13,201 nucleotides of DNA from an uncultured Asticcacaulis sp. (GCA_946482045.1 CAMLPZ010000100.1:1-13201), one strand, 5' to 3'. Counted from the stretch's first letter, positions 1 through 8,100 are shown. A program made the numbers and translations. The notes: a model not told the origin generated them from the sequence alone.

Positions 1-459
1 GTACGCTTCGATGCGTGTACCCGCTCCGATCTCGGCATCCTGGCCGATAATAACACCAATACCCAGCGACACATCGTCCTCGCATCGGACAGAAGAGTGT
101 ATCGCCTGTGTACCATCATGAAGGCGCGGACGGTAAAGACGCCCGGCTACGCGCGACCAGGCCGCCTGGGGCGACGCTCCGATCAAGGGAATACTGCCGT
201 CCGGTACCTGATCGGCGAAATCCGGAGTGACAAAGACGTATTCCGCGCGCGTGCGTTGAAGCTTGGCCAGGTAGCGGCGATCGCTGAAGAACGCGGCCTT
301 CCCGGCTCCGAAGCCCTGCCCTCCAAACGACAAAGGGGCGCAAGCCTCTATGAAGCCGCTCCCCTTCCTGTCCGGCGATAGCAGCCGGGTCGATGTCAGC
401 CCCATCGCCTGATCCACGTCGATTTTTGAACCGACTTCAAAAAAACGCAGATCAGGCAT
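1..459 (-). CDS. lpxD: LpxD, UDP-3-O-acylglucosamine N-acyltransferase (N-terminal 153 residues)
   Basis: LpxD transfers a 3-hydroxyacyl chain from acyl-ACP to the 2-amino group of UDP-3-O-acylglucosamine, the third step of lipid A synthesis in the cytoplasm. The frame is open from the ATG at 459-457 to base 1, so only the first 153 codons are present. Residues 1 to about 105 look like the uridine-binding N-terminal domain (FFSDRRYLAKLQRTRAEYVFV, then a proline-rich strand). From residue 120 hexapeptide repeats of the left-handed beta-helix begin (IHSSV, DDVSLGIGVIIG, AEIGAGTRI). The catalytic histidine lies in the missing part. The start is 16 nt after the skp stop, with a weak AAAGAG ribosome site, so the gene is probably translated from the same message as skp and bamA. 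skp next to lpxD is the usual order in many proteobacteria. The identification is confident because domain order and neighbours agree. Confidence 0.93.
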   Translation of the reverse strand, partial: MPDLRFFEVGSKIDVDQAMGLTSTRLLSPDRKGSGFIEACAPLSFGGQGFGAGKAAFFSDRRYLAKLQRTRAEYVFVTPDFADQVPDGSIPLIGASPQAAWSRVAGRLYRPRLHDGTQAIHSSVRCEDDVSLGIGVIIGQDAEIGAGTRIEAY

Positions 460-475
460 CGATGGGCTTAACTCT

Positions 476-1246
476 TTAGTTCGGCTTCGGCGCCGTCCCT
501 GCAGCGGGCTTAGGCGCAGCAGGCTTCGGAGCGGCAGCTGCGGGCTTCGGCGTGCCGGCCGGAGCCGCAGCCGCGCCTTGGGCGGCTTGCTGGTCCAGGC
601 TTACGCGGTCAAAGGCCGGCAGCAATTCGCCGGTGGAGTCCATCTTCTGCACCACAGCCGAGGTGATGTCCATAGCCGGATTGACATAGGTGAACTTCTG
701 GGCGACCGGCTTACCGTCGGCGCCGGTCGTCGTCGTGTCATAGCTCAGCAGGCTCGAAGCCGAAACGACGGTCGAACAGCCCTTTTGCGTCACGACGGCG
801 TTGATGTTCGGGATCATCTTCGAGAAGATGGCCGACATCACTTCCTGCTGCGTGTACTGCATTTCCTGCTGGCGCTGCTGGACCTTGCCCTGGAACGCGT
901 CGCGCTTCTTGGCCCAGTCTTGCGCCTTGGTTTCCCAGGCCGTCTTGCCGGCCGGCGTAGCGGTCTGGGTCTTCTGCGAAGCCGCCAGCGTCTTGTATTC
1001 GGTTTCCAGCGCCGTGCCCTGTTGCTGCAGTTCACCGTCGACGACCGACTTCAGCTGGACCAGGCGCTGCGACGCCGCCTTGCCCATGGCGGAGGTGTTC
1101 ATGGCGGTCTGCTCGTCGAGCACGCATTGGCCGGGGATGGCGGCGCCGAAGGTCGGCGGCGTCGGGGCAGCGGCGGTTTGGGCATTGGCAGCACCGGCGG
1201 TCAGGGCCGCCAGGCCGGCGATCAGGAAGAGGTTCGCTTTTTTCAT
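476..1246 (-). CDS. skp: OmpH/Skp-family periplasmic chaperone with Ala-Pro-Lys tail
   Basis: Skp (OmpH) is a trimeric periplasmic chaperone that holds unfolded outer-membrane proteins for delivery to the BAM complex. I chose the ATG at 1246 because it begins a clean signal peptide (KK, hydrophobic core, cleavage after ANA at residue 22). The longer frame upstream runs into bamA. The protein has 256 residues, against about 160 for E. coli Skp. A helical, Gln/Lys-rich region at about 45-150 fits the coiled-coil tentacles. Two cysteines, C41 and C157, flank that region and could form a periplasmic disulfide. Residues 221-256 form a low-complexity tail of PKPAA-type repeats, which accounts for part of the extra length. 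A further stretch near 169-188 with four threonines is also unlike compact Skp. The start lies 49 nt after the bamA stop, without a clear Shine-Dalgarno site. Family assignment is good; the role of the tail is unknown. Confidence 0.88.
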   Translation of the reverse strand: MKKANLFLIAGLAALTAGAANAQTAAAPTPPTFGAAIPGQCVLDEQTAMNTSAMGKAASQRLVQLKSVVDGELQQQGTALETEYKTLAASQKTQTATPAGKTAWETKAQDWAKKRDAFQGKVQQRQQEMQYTQQEVMSAIFSKMIPNINAVVTQKGCSTVVSASSLLSYDTTTTGADGKPVAQKFTYVNPAMDITSAVVQKMDSTGELLPAFDRVSLDQQAAQGAAAAPAGTPKPAAAAPKPAAPKPAAGTAPKPN

Positions 1247-1295
1247 GTCCAGGTACTTTGTCTTTGGTTGAGAGTGTAAAGGTCTGTGTTGGTTA

Positions 1296-3779
1296 TCAGA
1301 ATTGCGTCGATTGCGAGAAGCGGAAGGTTTCCACCTTATCATATTCTTCGCGCGACAGGATTTGGCTCAGGTCGAACTGGATCGGCCCCATCGGTGACTT
1401 CCAGCGGATGGTAATACCCGCCGAAGCCCGCAGGGACAGGTCGTCTCGAATATAGGGATTTGTCTGTCCTGCCTGATATGAACCATCAGAAGCGTTACTC
1501 GAATAAACCTTCAGGCGCCGGTCGACACCACCCAGCGTACCTACATCGATAAATAGAGCGGTTTTAAGGCCGTACTGCTCGGGCAGGCCGTTGGGAATTC
1601 CCAGTTCCGCTGAACCGATACCGTAGTATTGGCCGCCCAGGGCGTAGGTCGTCGAGGTGTCGCGCGGCCCCATGCCGGCATATTCGAAGCCACGCATCGA
1701 GTCTCCGCCCTTGAAGAAGCGGTCGTTGATGCGCACCGCATCGCCGTTGAAGGCGATGATGGCGCCGGCCGTACCCGACACGTGCAGGATCATGTCCTTG
1801 CGGAAACCGTGATACCAGTGGGCTTCCGCTTCGGAGCGGACATAGCGGACGTCGCCGCCGAGACCGGCAAAGTCCTGACGCAGGACAACGTTCCAGCCGC
1901 GCGTCGGCATGATGAAGTCATTGCGCAGGTCGAACGACAGGGTATAGCCGACCGACGACGTCACGCCCTGGCCGCAGTTGTACAGCAGGCCGTTACATTC
2001 GTTGGACGAACCGTACTGAATGTCGTCACTGCGCAAGTTGTAGCGCAGGCGCAGCAGCGAATAGCCGTTTAGGTTATAGCCGAGACGAACGCCAGCGCCC
2101 AAGGTGTCCGTCGAATAGCTGACGCCCTTATAGTGATACGAGCTCTGGAACAGGTCGAAACCGGCCTGAACGTTGCGGTTCATGAAGTACGGCTCGGTGA
2201 AGGAGAAGTCGATGTCCTTCTGGATCGAACCGGTTTGCACGCGGGCGCGGATCTGCTGGCCCGTACCGCGGAAGTTTGACTGCGACACGCCGATGTCGAG
2301 AATAAACTTCTGGTATGACGAGAAGCCGGCGCCGAAGCTGAGTTCACCCGTCGGCTGCTCCTCGACCGCGACCTCGATATTGGTCTTGCCCGGTTGGGTC
2401 GACGGCTTGTCCTTGATTTCGACTTCCTTGAAGAAGCCCATGCCGCGAACATAGACCTTGGAGCGTTCCAGCAGCGCCTTATTATAGGCGTCGCCTTCGG
2501 ACACCAGCATCTGGCGGCGGATGACGCGGTCGAGCGTCTGGGTGTTGCCGACGATGTCGATCTTGTCGATATAAACGCGTGCGCCTTCGTGGACATTGAA
2601 GGTCAGGTCGACATTGCGGTCGTTGGGATCGCCCTCTTCCTGGGGACGGATATCGACGAAGGCGAAGCCGCGCGAACCGGCGGCAAACGTCAGGTCATCG
2701 ACCGCCTTTTCGACGCGTTCGGCTTCATAGAGCTGGCCCGGACGGATCGAGATCGAACGCAGCAAGTCTTCCGACTTCAGCTTGTCGTTGTCGGTCTTGA
2801 TGGTGATACGGCCGAAATTGTACTTTTGACCTTCGTCCAGGGTGTAGGAGATGGCGAAGTCCTTACGGTCCGGCGTCAGTTCGGCCACCGCCGAGATGAC
2901 GCGGAAGTCGTAATAACCGCGATTGGTGTAGTGCTTGCGCAGCTGCTCGCGGTCGTAGTCCATCCGGTCGGGATCGTAGTTGTCGTTCGACGAGAAGAAA
3001 CGCCACCACAGCGACTTCTGCGTCACGACCACGCCGCGCAGTTCGTTGTCCGAGAACGCCTTGTTGCCGATGAAGTTGACCGAGGCCACGCCCGTCTTGG
3101 CGCCTTCGGTGATTTCGAAGATCAGGTCGACGCGCTTTTGCGGCAGTTCGACGATCTTGGGCGTCACGGTCGCTGAGATGCGGCCCGACTTGCGGTACAG
3201 TTCGATGATGCGCTGGACGTCTTCCTGGACTTTGGCCTTGGTGAAAACGCCGCGCGGACGGATCTGGACTTCGTCGCGCAGCTTGTCCTTGGTCATCGAC
3301 TTGTTGCCCTCGAACACCACCTGGTTGATGATGGGGGCTTCGACGACGGTGACGACCATCTCGCCGCCGTTCATGGCGATTTGGACGTCCGAGAACAGGT
3401 CGGTGCGGTACAGCGTCTTGACCGCGAGGTCGATCATTTCCGCGTCGACGGTCGATCCGGTCTGGAACGGCAGGTAGGAGACGATGGTCTGCGAATCGAT
3501 CCGCTCATTGCCCTGGACCGAGATCGCCGAAACATAGGCTGTTTGCGCAGCGGGCGCCGCAGCCTGCGGTGCAGCCTCTGCCGTCGCGCCTGCCGCCGCC
3601 GGCGGTGCCGCCGGAGCATCCTGCATCAGGAAGGCGCGCGCGTCGGCGGCCGTGGCAAAAGTACCGGCCGCGATGATGGCCATGACGCTGGCGCTGAAGG
3701 AAAGGCTGTGAGAGAGGGTCATGCGGCCTCGAAGCGGGCTGTGGGTACGGGTGTTGGCGGGAGTTTGAACAGGCTTCAC
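1296..3779 (-). CDS. bamA: BamA, outer membrane protein assembly factor
   Basis: BamA is the essential Omp85-family core of the BAM complex, which folds beta-barrel proteins into the outer membrane. The protein has 827 residues. After a signal peptide (hydrophobic 27-45, cleavage near DARA at 49) and an Ala/Pro-rich linker to about residue 80, five POTRA domains follow at roughly 81-150, 151-228, 231-320, 321-399 and 401-475. A 16-stranded barrel runs from about 480 to the C-terminal phenylalanine. Typical POTRA phrases include VQGNERI, FEGNKSM, FIGNKAF and IVGNTQT. The lid-loop motif is MRGF at 695-698, where VRGF is more usual. I chose the GTG at 3779-3777 because GGGGGAGG sits six bases upstream. 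An ATG at 3722 with a weaker GAGG site is the alternative and would give a more ordinary 11-residue n-region. It lies 52 nt after rseP and is followed by skp, a classic arrangement. Confidence 0.97.
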   Translation of the reverse strand: MKPVQTPANTRTHSPLRGRMTLSHSLSFSASVMAIIAAGTFATAADARAFLMQDAPAAPPAAAGATAEAAPQAAAPAAQTAYVSAISVQGNERIDSQTIVSYLPFQTGSTVDAEMIDLAVKTLYRTDLFSDVQIAMNGGEMVVTVVEAPIINQVVFEGNKSMTKDKLRDEVQIRPRGVFTKAKVQEDVQRIIELYRKSGRISATVTPKIVELPQKRVDLIFEITEGAKTGVASVNFIGNKAFSDNELRGVVVTQKSLWWRFFSSNDNYDPDRMDYDREQLRKHYTNRGYYDFRVISAVAELTPDRKDFAISYTLDEGQKYNFGRITIKTDNDKLKSEDLLRSISIRPGQLYEAERVEKAVDDLTFAAGSRGFAFVDIRPQEEGDPNDRNVDLTFNVHEGARVYIDKIDIVGNTQTLDRVIRRQMLVSEGDAYNKALLERSKVYVRGMGFFKEVEIKDKPSTQPGKTNIEVAVEEQPTGELSFGAGFSSYQKFILDIGVSQSNFRGTGQQIRARVQTGSIQKDIDFSFTEPYFMNRNVQAGFDLFQSSYHYKGVSYSTDTLGAGVRLGYNLNGYSLLRLRYNLRSDDIQYGSSNECNGLLYNCGQGVTSSVGYTLSFDLRNDFIMPTRGWNVVLRQDFAGLGGDVRYVRSEAEAHWYHGFRKDMILHVSGTAGAIIAFNGDAVRINDRFFKGGDSMRGFEYAGMGPRDTSTTYALGGQYYGIGSAELGIPNGLPEQYGLKTALFIDVGTLGGVDRRLKVYSSNASDGSYQAGQTNPYIRDDLSLRASAGITIRWKSPMGPIQFDLSQILSREEYDKVETFRFSQSTQF

Positions 3780-3785
3780 GACAGG

Positions 3786-3793
3786 CCTCCCCC
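3786..3793 (-). promoter_or_regulatory. Strong Shine-Dalgarno site for the GTG start of bamA
   Basis: On the minus strand GGGGGAGG lies six bases before the GTG at 3779. This is the best ribosome-binding match near the gene and is the reason for preferring the GTG to the ATG 57 bases further in. Confidence 0.7.
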
Positions 3794-3831
3794 ACCCTTG
3801 CGGGCGGCCCTGACGGTCAATTCACGTCCGG

Positions 3832-5034
3832 TCATGAAAACAGTCCCCCGACAGCTTTGACGAATCCGACACGGTTCAGATCGTTCCACGCCGCAAACAG
3901 CATCAGCCCTAATATCAGCACCACGGCGATCCGAAAAGCCACGTTCTGAACGGCGGGCGAGATCGGCTTACGCGTTATGCCCTGCCAGGCATAGAAGGCC
4001 AGATGTCCACCATCCAGCATGGGCACGGGCAGCAGATTGAGGAAGCCGACACCGATCGAAATCGTGGCGGTGAGAAGCAGGAAACGCAGGAACAGGTTGA
4101 TCAGCTGAACCCGAAGCGGCAGTTGCGCCATTTCCGGGTCGAGGGTCAGATCTCCGGTTACCTTGGTCATGCCGATGACGCCGCTCAGCTGGTCGCCGTT
4201 TTCCTTGCCGACAAAGATGCGGCCCAGATAGGTAAAGGTCCGGTCAAGCGTCGACCAGGTTTCGACATTGGCGCGGACAAAGGCCTCCGCCGGGTTGAGC
4301 GGACGGCGATCGACCTTGTCGTCGATCTTTACGCCGATGCGGCCGCCGCGAACCTCGTCACCGGACTGGCCAAGATCGAGCCTGGCGCGCTCGGGCGTGA
4401 CCGTCAGGACGACAGGTTTGCCGGCGCGCTCAACCTGGACCGGGAAGGTGCTGTCGGCGCGCAACGCCACCAGCATGACGACATCCGAACCATTGCCGAT
4501 GTCACGGCCGTCAATCTTGCGAACCACGTCGCCCGGCATGAAGCCGGCGCGTTCCGCCGGGCTTTGCGGCAGGACCTCTGCGACCGTCGGACGGCCGACC
4601 TGATCGCCGACGATCGAGAACATCACCGTAAAGAAGGCGATGGCCAGGATGAAGTTGAAAACCGGCCCGGCCACGATGATCAGGGCACGCTGCCACAGCG
4701 GCTTGAAATGGAAATAGTCGGTGACGGCGGCGGCGCCTTCGCGCGCGGTAATTGCGGCCCGCGCCGCCTCAAGCTCATCGGCCGAGGGCGACATGGACGT
4801 GACGTTTTCGTCGCCGGCGAATTTGACATAGCCGCCGAGAGGCAGGGCGCTCAGGCACCATTCGACGCCGCGCTTGTCCTTGCGACGCAGCAGAATCTTG
4901 CCGAAACCGATGGAGAAGCGTTCGATGCGCGTATTGAACAGACGCGCAATGCTGTAATGGCCGTATTCATGGAAGGCCACGATGATCGAAATGATCACCA
5001 GAAACAGCGGTATGCCGACCAGAAACTGGGTCAA
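3832..5034 (-). CDS. rseP: RseP/MmpA site-2 intramembrane zinc metalloprotease
   Basis: Site-2 proteases cut membrane-anchored substrates inside the bilayer. E. coli RseP cleaves the anti-sigma factor RseA; the Caulobacter member MmpA removes the polarity protein PodJ after its first cleavage. The zinc motif HEYGH lies at residues 22-26 in the first membrane helix. The second metal-ligand motif, NLLPVPMLDGGH, lies at 333-344 with D341. Between them are a GPVFNF-containing helix (about 117-142) and a single PDZ domain (about 148-225); E. coli RseP has two. A final hydrophobic helix spans about 355-372. The length of 400 residues fits the alphaproteobacterial form. The start codon appears to be TTG at 5034: GAGGGAGA precedes it at good spacing, no ATG or GTG precedes it in frame after the upstream stop at 5079-5077, and the next candidates would cut into the first helix. 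It stands 79 nt after dxr. Confidence 0.95.
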   Translation of the reverse strand: MTQFLVGIPLFLVIISIIVAFHEYGHYSIARLFNTRIERFSIGFGKILLRRKDKRGVEWCLSALPLGGYVKFAGDENVTSMSPSADELEAARAAITAREGAAAVTDYFHFKPLWQRALIIVAGPVFNFILAIAFFTVMFSIVGDQVGRPTVAEVLPQSPAERAGFMPGDVVRKIDGRDIGNGSDVVMLVALRADSTFPVQVERAGKPVVLTVTPERARLDLGQSGDEVRGGRIGVKIDDKVDRRPLNPAEAFVRANVETWSTLDRTFTYLGRIFVGKENGDQLSGVIGMTKVTGDLTLDPEMAQLPLRVQLINLFLRFLLLTATISIGVGFLNLLPVPMLDGGHLAFYAWQGITRKPISPAVQNVAFRIAVVLILGLMLFAAWNDLNRVGFVKAVGGLFS

Positions 5035-5041
5035 TAAACGG

Positions 5042-5049
5042 TCTCCCTC
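5042..5049 (-). promoter_or_regulatory. Shine-Dalgarno site for the TTG start of rseP
   Basis: GAGGGAGA on the minus strand ends about seven bases before the TTG at 5034. It decides the start, since no ATG or GTG is available upstream before the in-frame TAA at 5079-5077. Confidence 0.65.
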
Positions 5050-5084
5050 GTGCCGCGACGGTAAGGCGTTGCAACCTTATTGAT

Positions 5085-5110
5085 CCGGCCATTCGTCAAT
5101 GCCAGGCCGG
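5085..5110 (-). other. Hairpin just after dxr
   Basis: Three bases after the dxr stop the minus strand can fold as CCGGC/GCCGG with a four-base bulge on the 5' side, then CATT/AATG closed by the tetraloop GACG. No run of T follows, so it does not look like an intrinsic terminator. It could protect or process the message between dxr and rseP. Seen directly; the function is a guess. Confidence 0.4.
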
Positions 5111-5113
5111 TCG

Positions 5114-6319
5114 TCATGCGCCCAGGGTGGCGGTGGCGAACAGGCCCTGGACCAGCTCCCGGACACCGGAATCGATGTCGAGCGCCAGCACCATGGCGGC
5201 ATCCCTATCACGACTTGTGTGATGGGGGGAAGGCATAGACGGTAATTGAGCCTTCATCATGGCAATTTCGACATATTCAGATATCTGTAAAAAAGTGATG
5301 CGGCGGTCGAGAAACGCTTGCACGCACACCTCGTTGGCGGCGTTGAACACGACCGGCATCCCCTGCCCCGCCTCAAGCGCCTCGCGCGCCAGCCTGAGCA
5401 TCGGAAAGGCGTCCAAATCCGGCGCGCAAAAGGAAAGGTTGCCCTTGGCGACCAGATCCAGCTTGGGCGCCTGCCACGTGACGCGGTCCGGCCAGCCCAG
5501 GCAATAGGAGATCGGCACGCGCATGTCCGGCGTCCCCAGCTGCGCCAGCGACGAGCCGTCATCATATTCGACAAGGCTATGGATCACCGATTGCGGGTGA
5601 ATGACGACGTCGATCTTGTCCGAAGGCGTGTCGAACAGATAGCTGGCCTCAATCAGCTCCAGTCCCTTGTTCGCCAGCGTCGCCGAATCGACCGTGATCT
5701 TGGCGCCCATCGCCCAGTTGGGATGTTTCAGCGCCTGCTCGACCGTGACTGTGCGCAGATCGTCGCGCGTGCGGCCAAGAAACGGCCCGCCCGACGCCGT
5801 CAGGATCAGACGGCTGACCTTGTCGGCCTGGCGTGCGTCCAGCACCTGGAAAATGGCATTATGTTCCGAATCGACCGGCAGGATGCGCCCGCCGTGCGCC
5901 TCAACGCGCTCGATCAGCGCGCGGCCGCAGCCGACCAGGCTTTCCTTGTTGGCCAGCGCCAGAGTCGCGCCCGTGCCGGCCGCCGCCCATACAGGCTTGA
6001 GGCCGGCTATGCCGACGATCGCCGCCATGATCCAGTCGGCGGGACGGCCGGCCGCTTCGCATACGGCCGCTTCACCGCAGGCGATGTCGAGGCCAGAGTC
6101 GCCGATCAGCTCGCGGAAAACGTTCCATTGTGAGGCGTCCGCCAGGACTGTGATCGCCGGTCGGAAGCGTAGCGCCTGTTCGGCCAGCAGTTCGACATTG
6201 CGGCCGCCAACCAGGGCTTCGATATGGTAGTCCCGGCCGGGTTCCCCTGTCTCTTCCAGCAGGCGCAGCGTTGATACGCCGATCGACCCCGTCGATCCGA
6301 GAATGGAGATACGCCGCAC
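5114..6319 (-). CDS. dxr: Dxr (IspC), 1-deoxy-D-xylulose 5-phosphate reductoisomerase
   Basis: Dxr converts 1-deoxy-D-xylulose 5-phosphate to 2-C-methylerythritol 4-phosphate with NADPH and a divalent metal. It is the committed step of the MEP isoprenoid pathway and the target of fosmidomycin. With a GTG start at 6319 the protein has 401 residues and its active site falls in the family's usual register: GSTGSIG at 8-14 for NADPH, K125 in ANKES, and metal ligands D150 and E152 with S151 in VDSEHNA. Substrate contacts follow: S176 and H199, then S212, N217, K218 and E221 in the DSATLANKGLE segment. HPQSVIHSLVEY and GTPDMRVPI follow as expected. A frame extending to 6382 exists but overlaps cdsA and adds residues the family lacks. 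The GTG lies four bases after the cdsA stop, so the two are probably translationally coupled. The product feeds uppS, two genes upstream. Confidence 0.97.
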   Translation of the reverse strand: MRRISILGSTGSIGVSTLRLLEETGEPGRDYHIEALVGGRNVELLAEQALRFRPAITVLADASQWNVFRELIGDSGLDIACGEAAVCEAAGRPADWIMAAIVGIAGLKPVWAAAGTGATLALANKESLVGCGRALIERVEAHGGRILPVDSEHNAIFQVLDARQADKVSRLILTASGGPFLGRTRDDLRTVTVEQALKHPNWAMGAKITVDSATLANKGLELIEASYLFDTPSDKIDVVIHPQSVIHSLVEYDDGSSLAQLGTPDMRVPISYCLGWPDRVTWQAPKLDLVAKGNLSFCAPDLDAFPMLRLAREALEAGQGMPVVFNAANEVCVQAFLDRRITFLQISEYVEIAMMKAQLPSMPSPHHTSRDRDAAMVLALDIDSGVRELVQGLFATATLGA

Positions 6320-6323
6320 GATT

Positions 6324-7184
6324 TTAGATCTCTGTTCCGAGCATGACGAGAAGACGTATAGCCCCGATCGCGATAATGGCAAACATCAAGCCATCGACGC
6401 GGTCCAGCAATCCGCCGTGACCGGGAATAAGCGTGCCGGCATCCTTGACGCCGTAGCGCCGTTTCAGCGCCGATTCCCACAGGTCGCCGGCCATGGTCGA
6501 CAGGGCTACGATCAATCCAACAATCAGCCCTGACGTGTCGTGCACGAACAGGTGCGTCAGGTCGTTGAGACTGGCGGCGGTCAACATGCCGGCGATCATG
6601 CCGCCGGCAAAACCCGACCAGGTCTTGTTCGGCGAATAGCGCCGCCACAGCTTGGGTCCGCCGACGATCTTGCCGACAAGGTAGGCAGCACTGTCGGCCG
6701 CCCAGGCGATCAGGAAGGCGAAGAAGACCCAGTAGACGCCGTGGTGGGTGTCCCTGAGCCAGATCAGCACCACCCCTGGCAGACCGATGTAGAAGACGCC
6801 GTATGCGGCATCGACCCAGCCGACGCCGAGCCGATAAGCATAAAGTCCGGCGCACAGCGACCCGAACGCCAGGATCAGCAGCGAAAGGATGGGATGGCCA
6901 AGGTAGCCGACGAATACGGCCGCGAGAATGGCGATGCTGACCGCCACCGCGATGCGGCTGGCGACCTTGGGCGCAACCATCAGCCCCCATTCGATGCCCA
7001 GCAGCGCGATGCCCACGCTGATCATCACCAGGAAGGGCCACGGCCTGGCGAACGACATCCAGTCGAACGGCATGGCGATCAACCCCAGCACGACCGGGAT
7101 CAGGACGAGAGCGGAAGCGATGCGGATGGCAAGTTCACGCCGGCGCGCCCCAGCCTTAGCTGTCTTAGGCGGGTTGGGCGACAT
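6324..7184 (-). CDS. cdsA: CdsA, phosphatidate cytidylyltransferase
   Basis: CdsA makes CDP-diacylglycerol from phosphatidic acid and CTP in the inner membrane, the branch point for all bacterial phospholipids. The 286-residue protein begins with a basic segment (residues 8-16) and continues with several hydrophobic helices. The CDP-diglyceride synthetase signature is complete near the C-terminus: S238, K241-R242, K247-D248, then PGHGG at 254-258 and D261-R262-V263-D264, which includes the metal and CTP site. The ATG at 7184 overlaps the end of uppS by 20 nt and is preceded by GAGGCAGGA, so coupling to uppS is likely. The gene sits between uppS and dxr, a conserved order in many proteobacteria. 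Confidence 0.96.
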   Translation of the reverse strand: MSPNPPKTAKAGARRRELAIRIASALVLIPVVLGLIAMPFDWMSFARPWPFLVMISVGIALLGIEWGLMVAPKVASRIAVAVSIAILAAVFVGYLGHPILSLLILAFGSLCAGLYAYRLGVGWVDAAYGVFYIGLPGVVLIWLRDTHHGVYWVFFAFLIAWAADSAAYLVGKIVGGPKLWRRYSPNKTWSGFAGGMIAGMLTAASLNDLTHLFVHDTSGLIVGLIVALSTMAGDLWESALKRRYGVKDAGTLIPGHGGLLDRVDGLMFAIIAIGAIRLLVMLGTEI

Positions 7185-7935
7185 TTCCTGCCTCTATGCC
7201 GCCAAAGCGGCGGCTGCGCCCGGCAAAGATATCGAGTGCCGTCTTCAAGGCCTCACGCCCATAGTCCGGCCACAGGATGTCCTGGAAGACGAACTCGGCA
7301 TAGGCGGCTTCCCACAGCAGGAAGTTCGACAGACGATGTTCGCCGCTGGTTCGTATCAGCAGGTCGAGCGGCGGCAGGCCATGCGTCGACAGCTCGCCTT
7401 CGAAACGCTCCGGGACAATGTCTTCGGGGTTAAGCGTCCCCGCCCGGACCTGTTCGGCAAGGCTGCGCGCGGCCGCTACGATGTCGGCCTGGGCGCCGTA
7501 GTTCAGCGCCACCTGCAGGAAGAAACGCGAATTGGCCTTGGTTTTTTCGTGGGCGTCGTCAACAAGGGTGACGATATCGGCCGGCAGGCCGTCGCGCTGA
7601 CCGATGATGCGGACGCAAACCCCCTCGCGGCGCAGGCGTTCCAGGTCCGACTTGATGAAGGCGCGCAATAGGCCCATCAGGTCGCTGACCTCGGCCGCCG
7701 GCCGCCGCCAGTTTTCCGTCGAAAAGGCAAAGACCGTCATGTGCGTGACGCCGAGATCGACCGCGGCCGTAATGGTGCGCTTTAGCGCCTCGACGCCGGC
7801 GCGGTGCCCAAGCGTGCGGATCTGTCCCCGCTCCTTGGCCCAGCGACCATTGCCGTCCATGATGATGGCGACGTGCAAAGGCGTGGGCGCGCTTGCAGGT
7901 CTGGTCTCATCGGCGGAGGCGGCGCCTGAAGGCAT
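7165..7935 (-). CDS. uppS: UppS, undecaprenyl diphosphate synthase (cis-prenyltransferase)
   Basis: UppS extends farnesyl diphosphate with eight isopentenyl units in cis to give undecaprenyl diphosphate, the carrier lipid for peptidoglycan and O-antigen. All family motifs are present in 256 residues: MDGNGRWA at 26-33 with catalytic D27, FSTENW at 71-76, ALNYG at 143-147, RTSGE at 195-199 with R201, AYAEFVF at 211-217 and LWPD at 221-224. The first 19 residues are an Ala/Pro-rich extension without clear structure. A start at the ATG (7935) is preceded only by a weak GAGAAAG site. The gene opens the tightly packed run to lpxD, and the 191-bp spacer before it suggests its own promoter or a regulated RNA structure. 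Its end overlaps cdsA. Confidence 0.96.
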   Translation of the reverse strand: MPSGAASADETRPASAPTPLHVAIIMDGNGRWAKERGQIRTLGHRAGVEALKRTITAAVDLGVTHMTVFAFSTENWRRPAAEVSDLMGLLRAFIKSDLERLRREGVCVRIIGQRDGLPADIVTLVDDAHEKTKANSRFFLQVALNYGAQADIVAAARSLAEQVRAGTLNPEDIVPERFEGELSTHGLPPLDLLIRTSGEHRLSNFLLWEAAYAEFVFQDILWPDYGREALKTALDIFAGRSRRFGGIEAGNVAQPA

Positions 7936-7954
7936 GAAAAAGCTTTCTCACAAG

Positions 7955-8019
7955 AGCGATATGTCGAAAGTGCGTGGCGGTTTTGGCTACGCCGAACGTT
8001 GTTTCGACCAGATATCGCG
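7955..8019. repeat. Palindromic intergenic element, copy A (frr-uppS spacer)
   Basis: On the plus strand GCGATAT plus GTCGAAA (7956-7969) pairs with TTTCGAC (8002-8008) and ATATCGC (8012-8018). This gives 14 base pairs interrupted only by the three-base bulge CAG, around a 32-base loop. Its first 33 bases (7955-7987) match copy B (9568-9601) at 27 positions with one single-base gap. Shared blocks are AGCGATATG, GTGCG, CGGTTTT and GGC, and both copies end in ATATCGCG. In the uppS message the fold would end 20 bases before the start codon. It is either a dispersed repeat or a conserved leader structure. Confidence 0.6.
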
Positions 8020-8100
8020 GCAAAGCAATGCGAAAAAGACAGTAAGCGGACAATCAAATCCAGCCTACTGCCGTCCTCCGGTAAAATCAGGTCGTAGATC

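Noticed and set aside
480..590. Tandem DNA repeat at the end of skp
   Set aside because: The GGCTTCGG-like repetition is the codon pattern of the Ala-Pro-Lys tail, not a separate element.
2394..3176. 260-codon plus-strand frame inside bamA
   Set aside because: Antisense to the POTRA-coding part, with no motif and no ribosome site that would favour it.
4003..5037. 344-codon open frame on the plus strand opposite rseP
   Set aside because: It mirrors rseP almost exactly, has charged low-complexity composition without any family motif, and arises from third-position GC bias. The minus strand has full site-2 protease motifs.
6320..6382. Longer N-terminus for Dxr
   Set aside because: The extra residues overlap cdsA and shift the protein out of the family register; the GTG at 6319 places K125 and D150/E152 where Dxr proteins have them.
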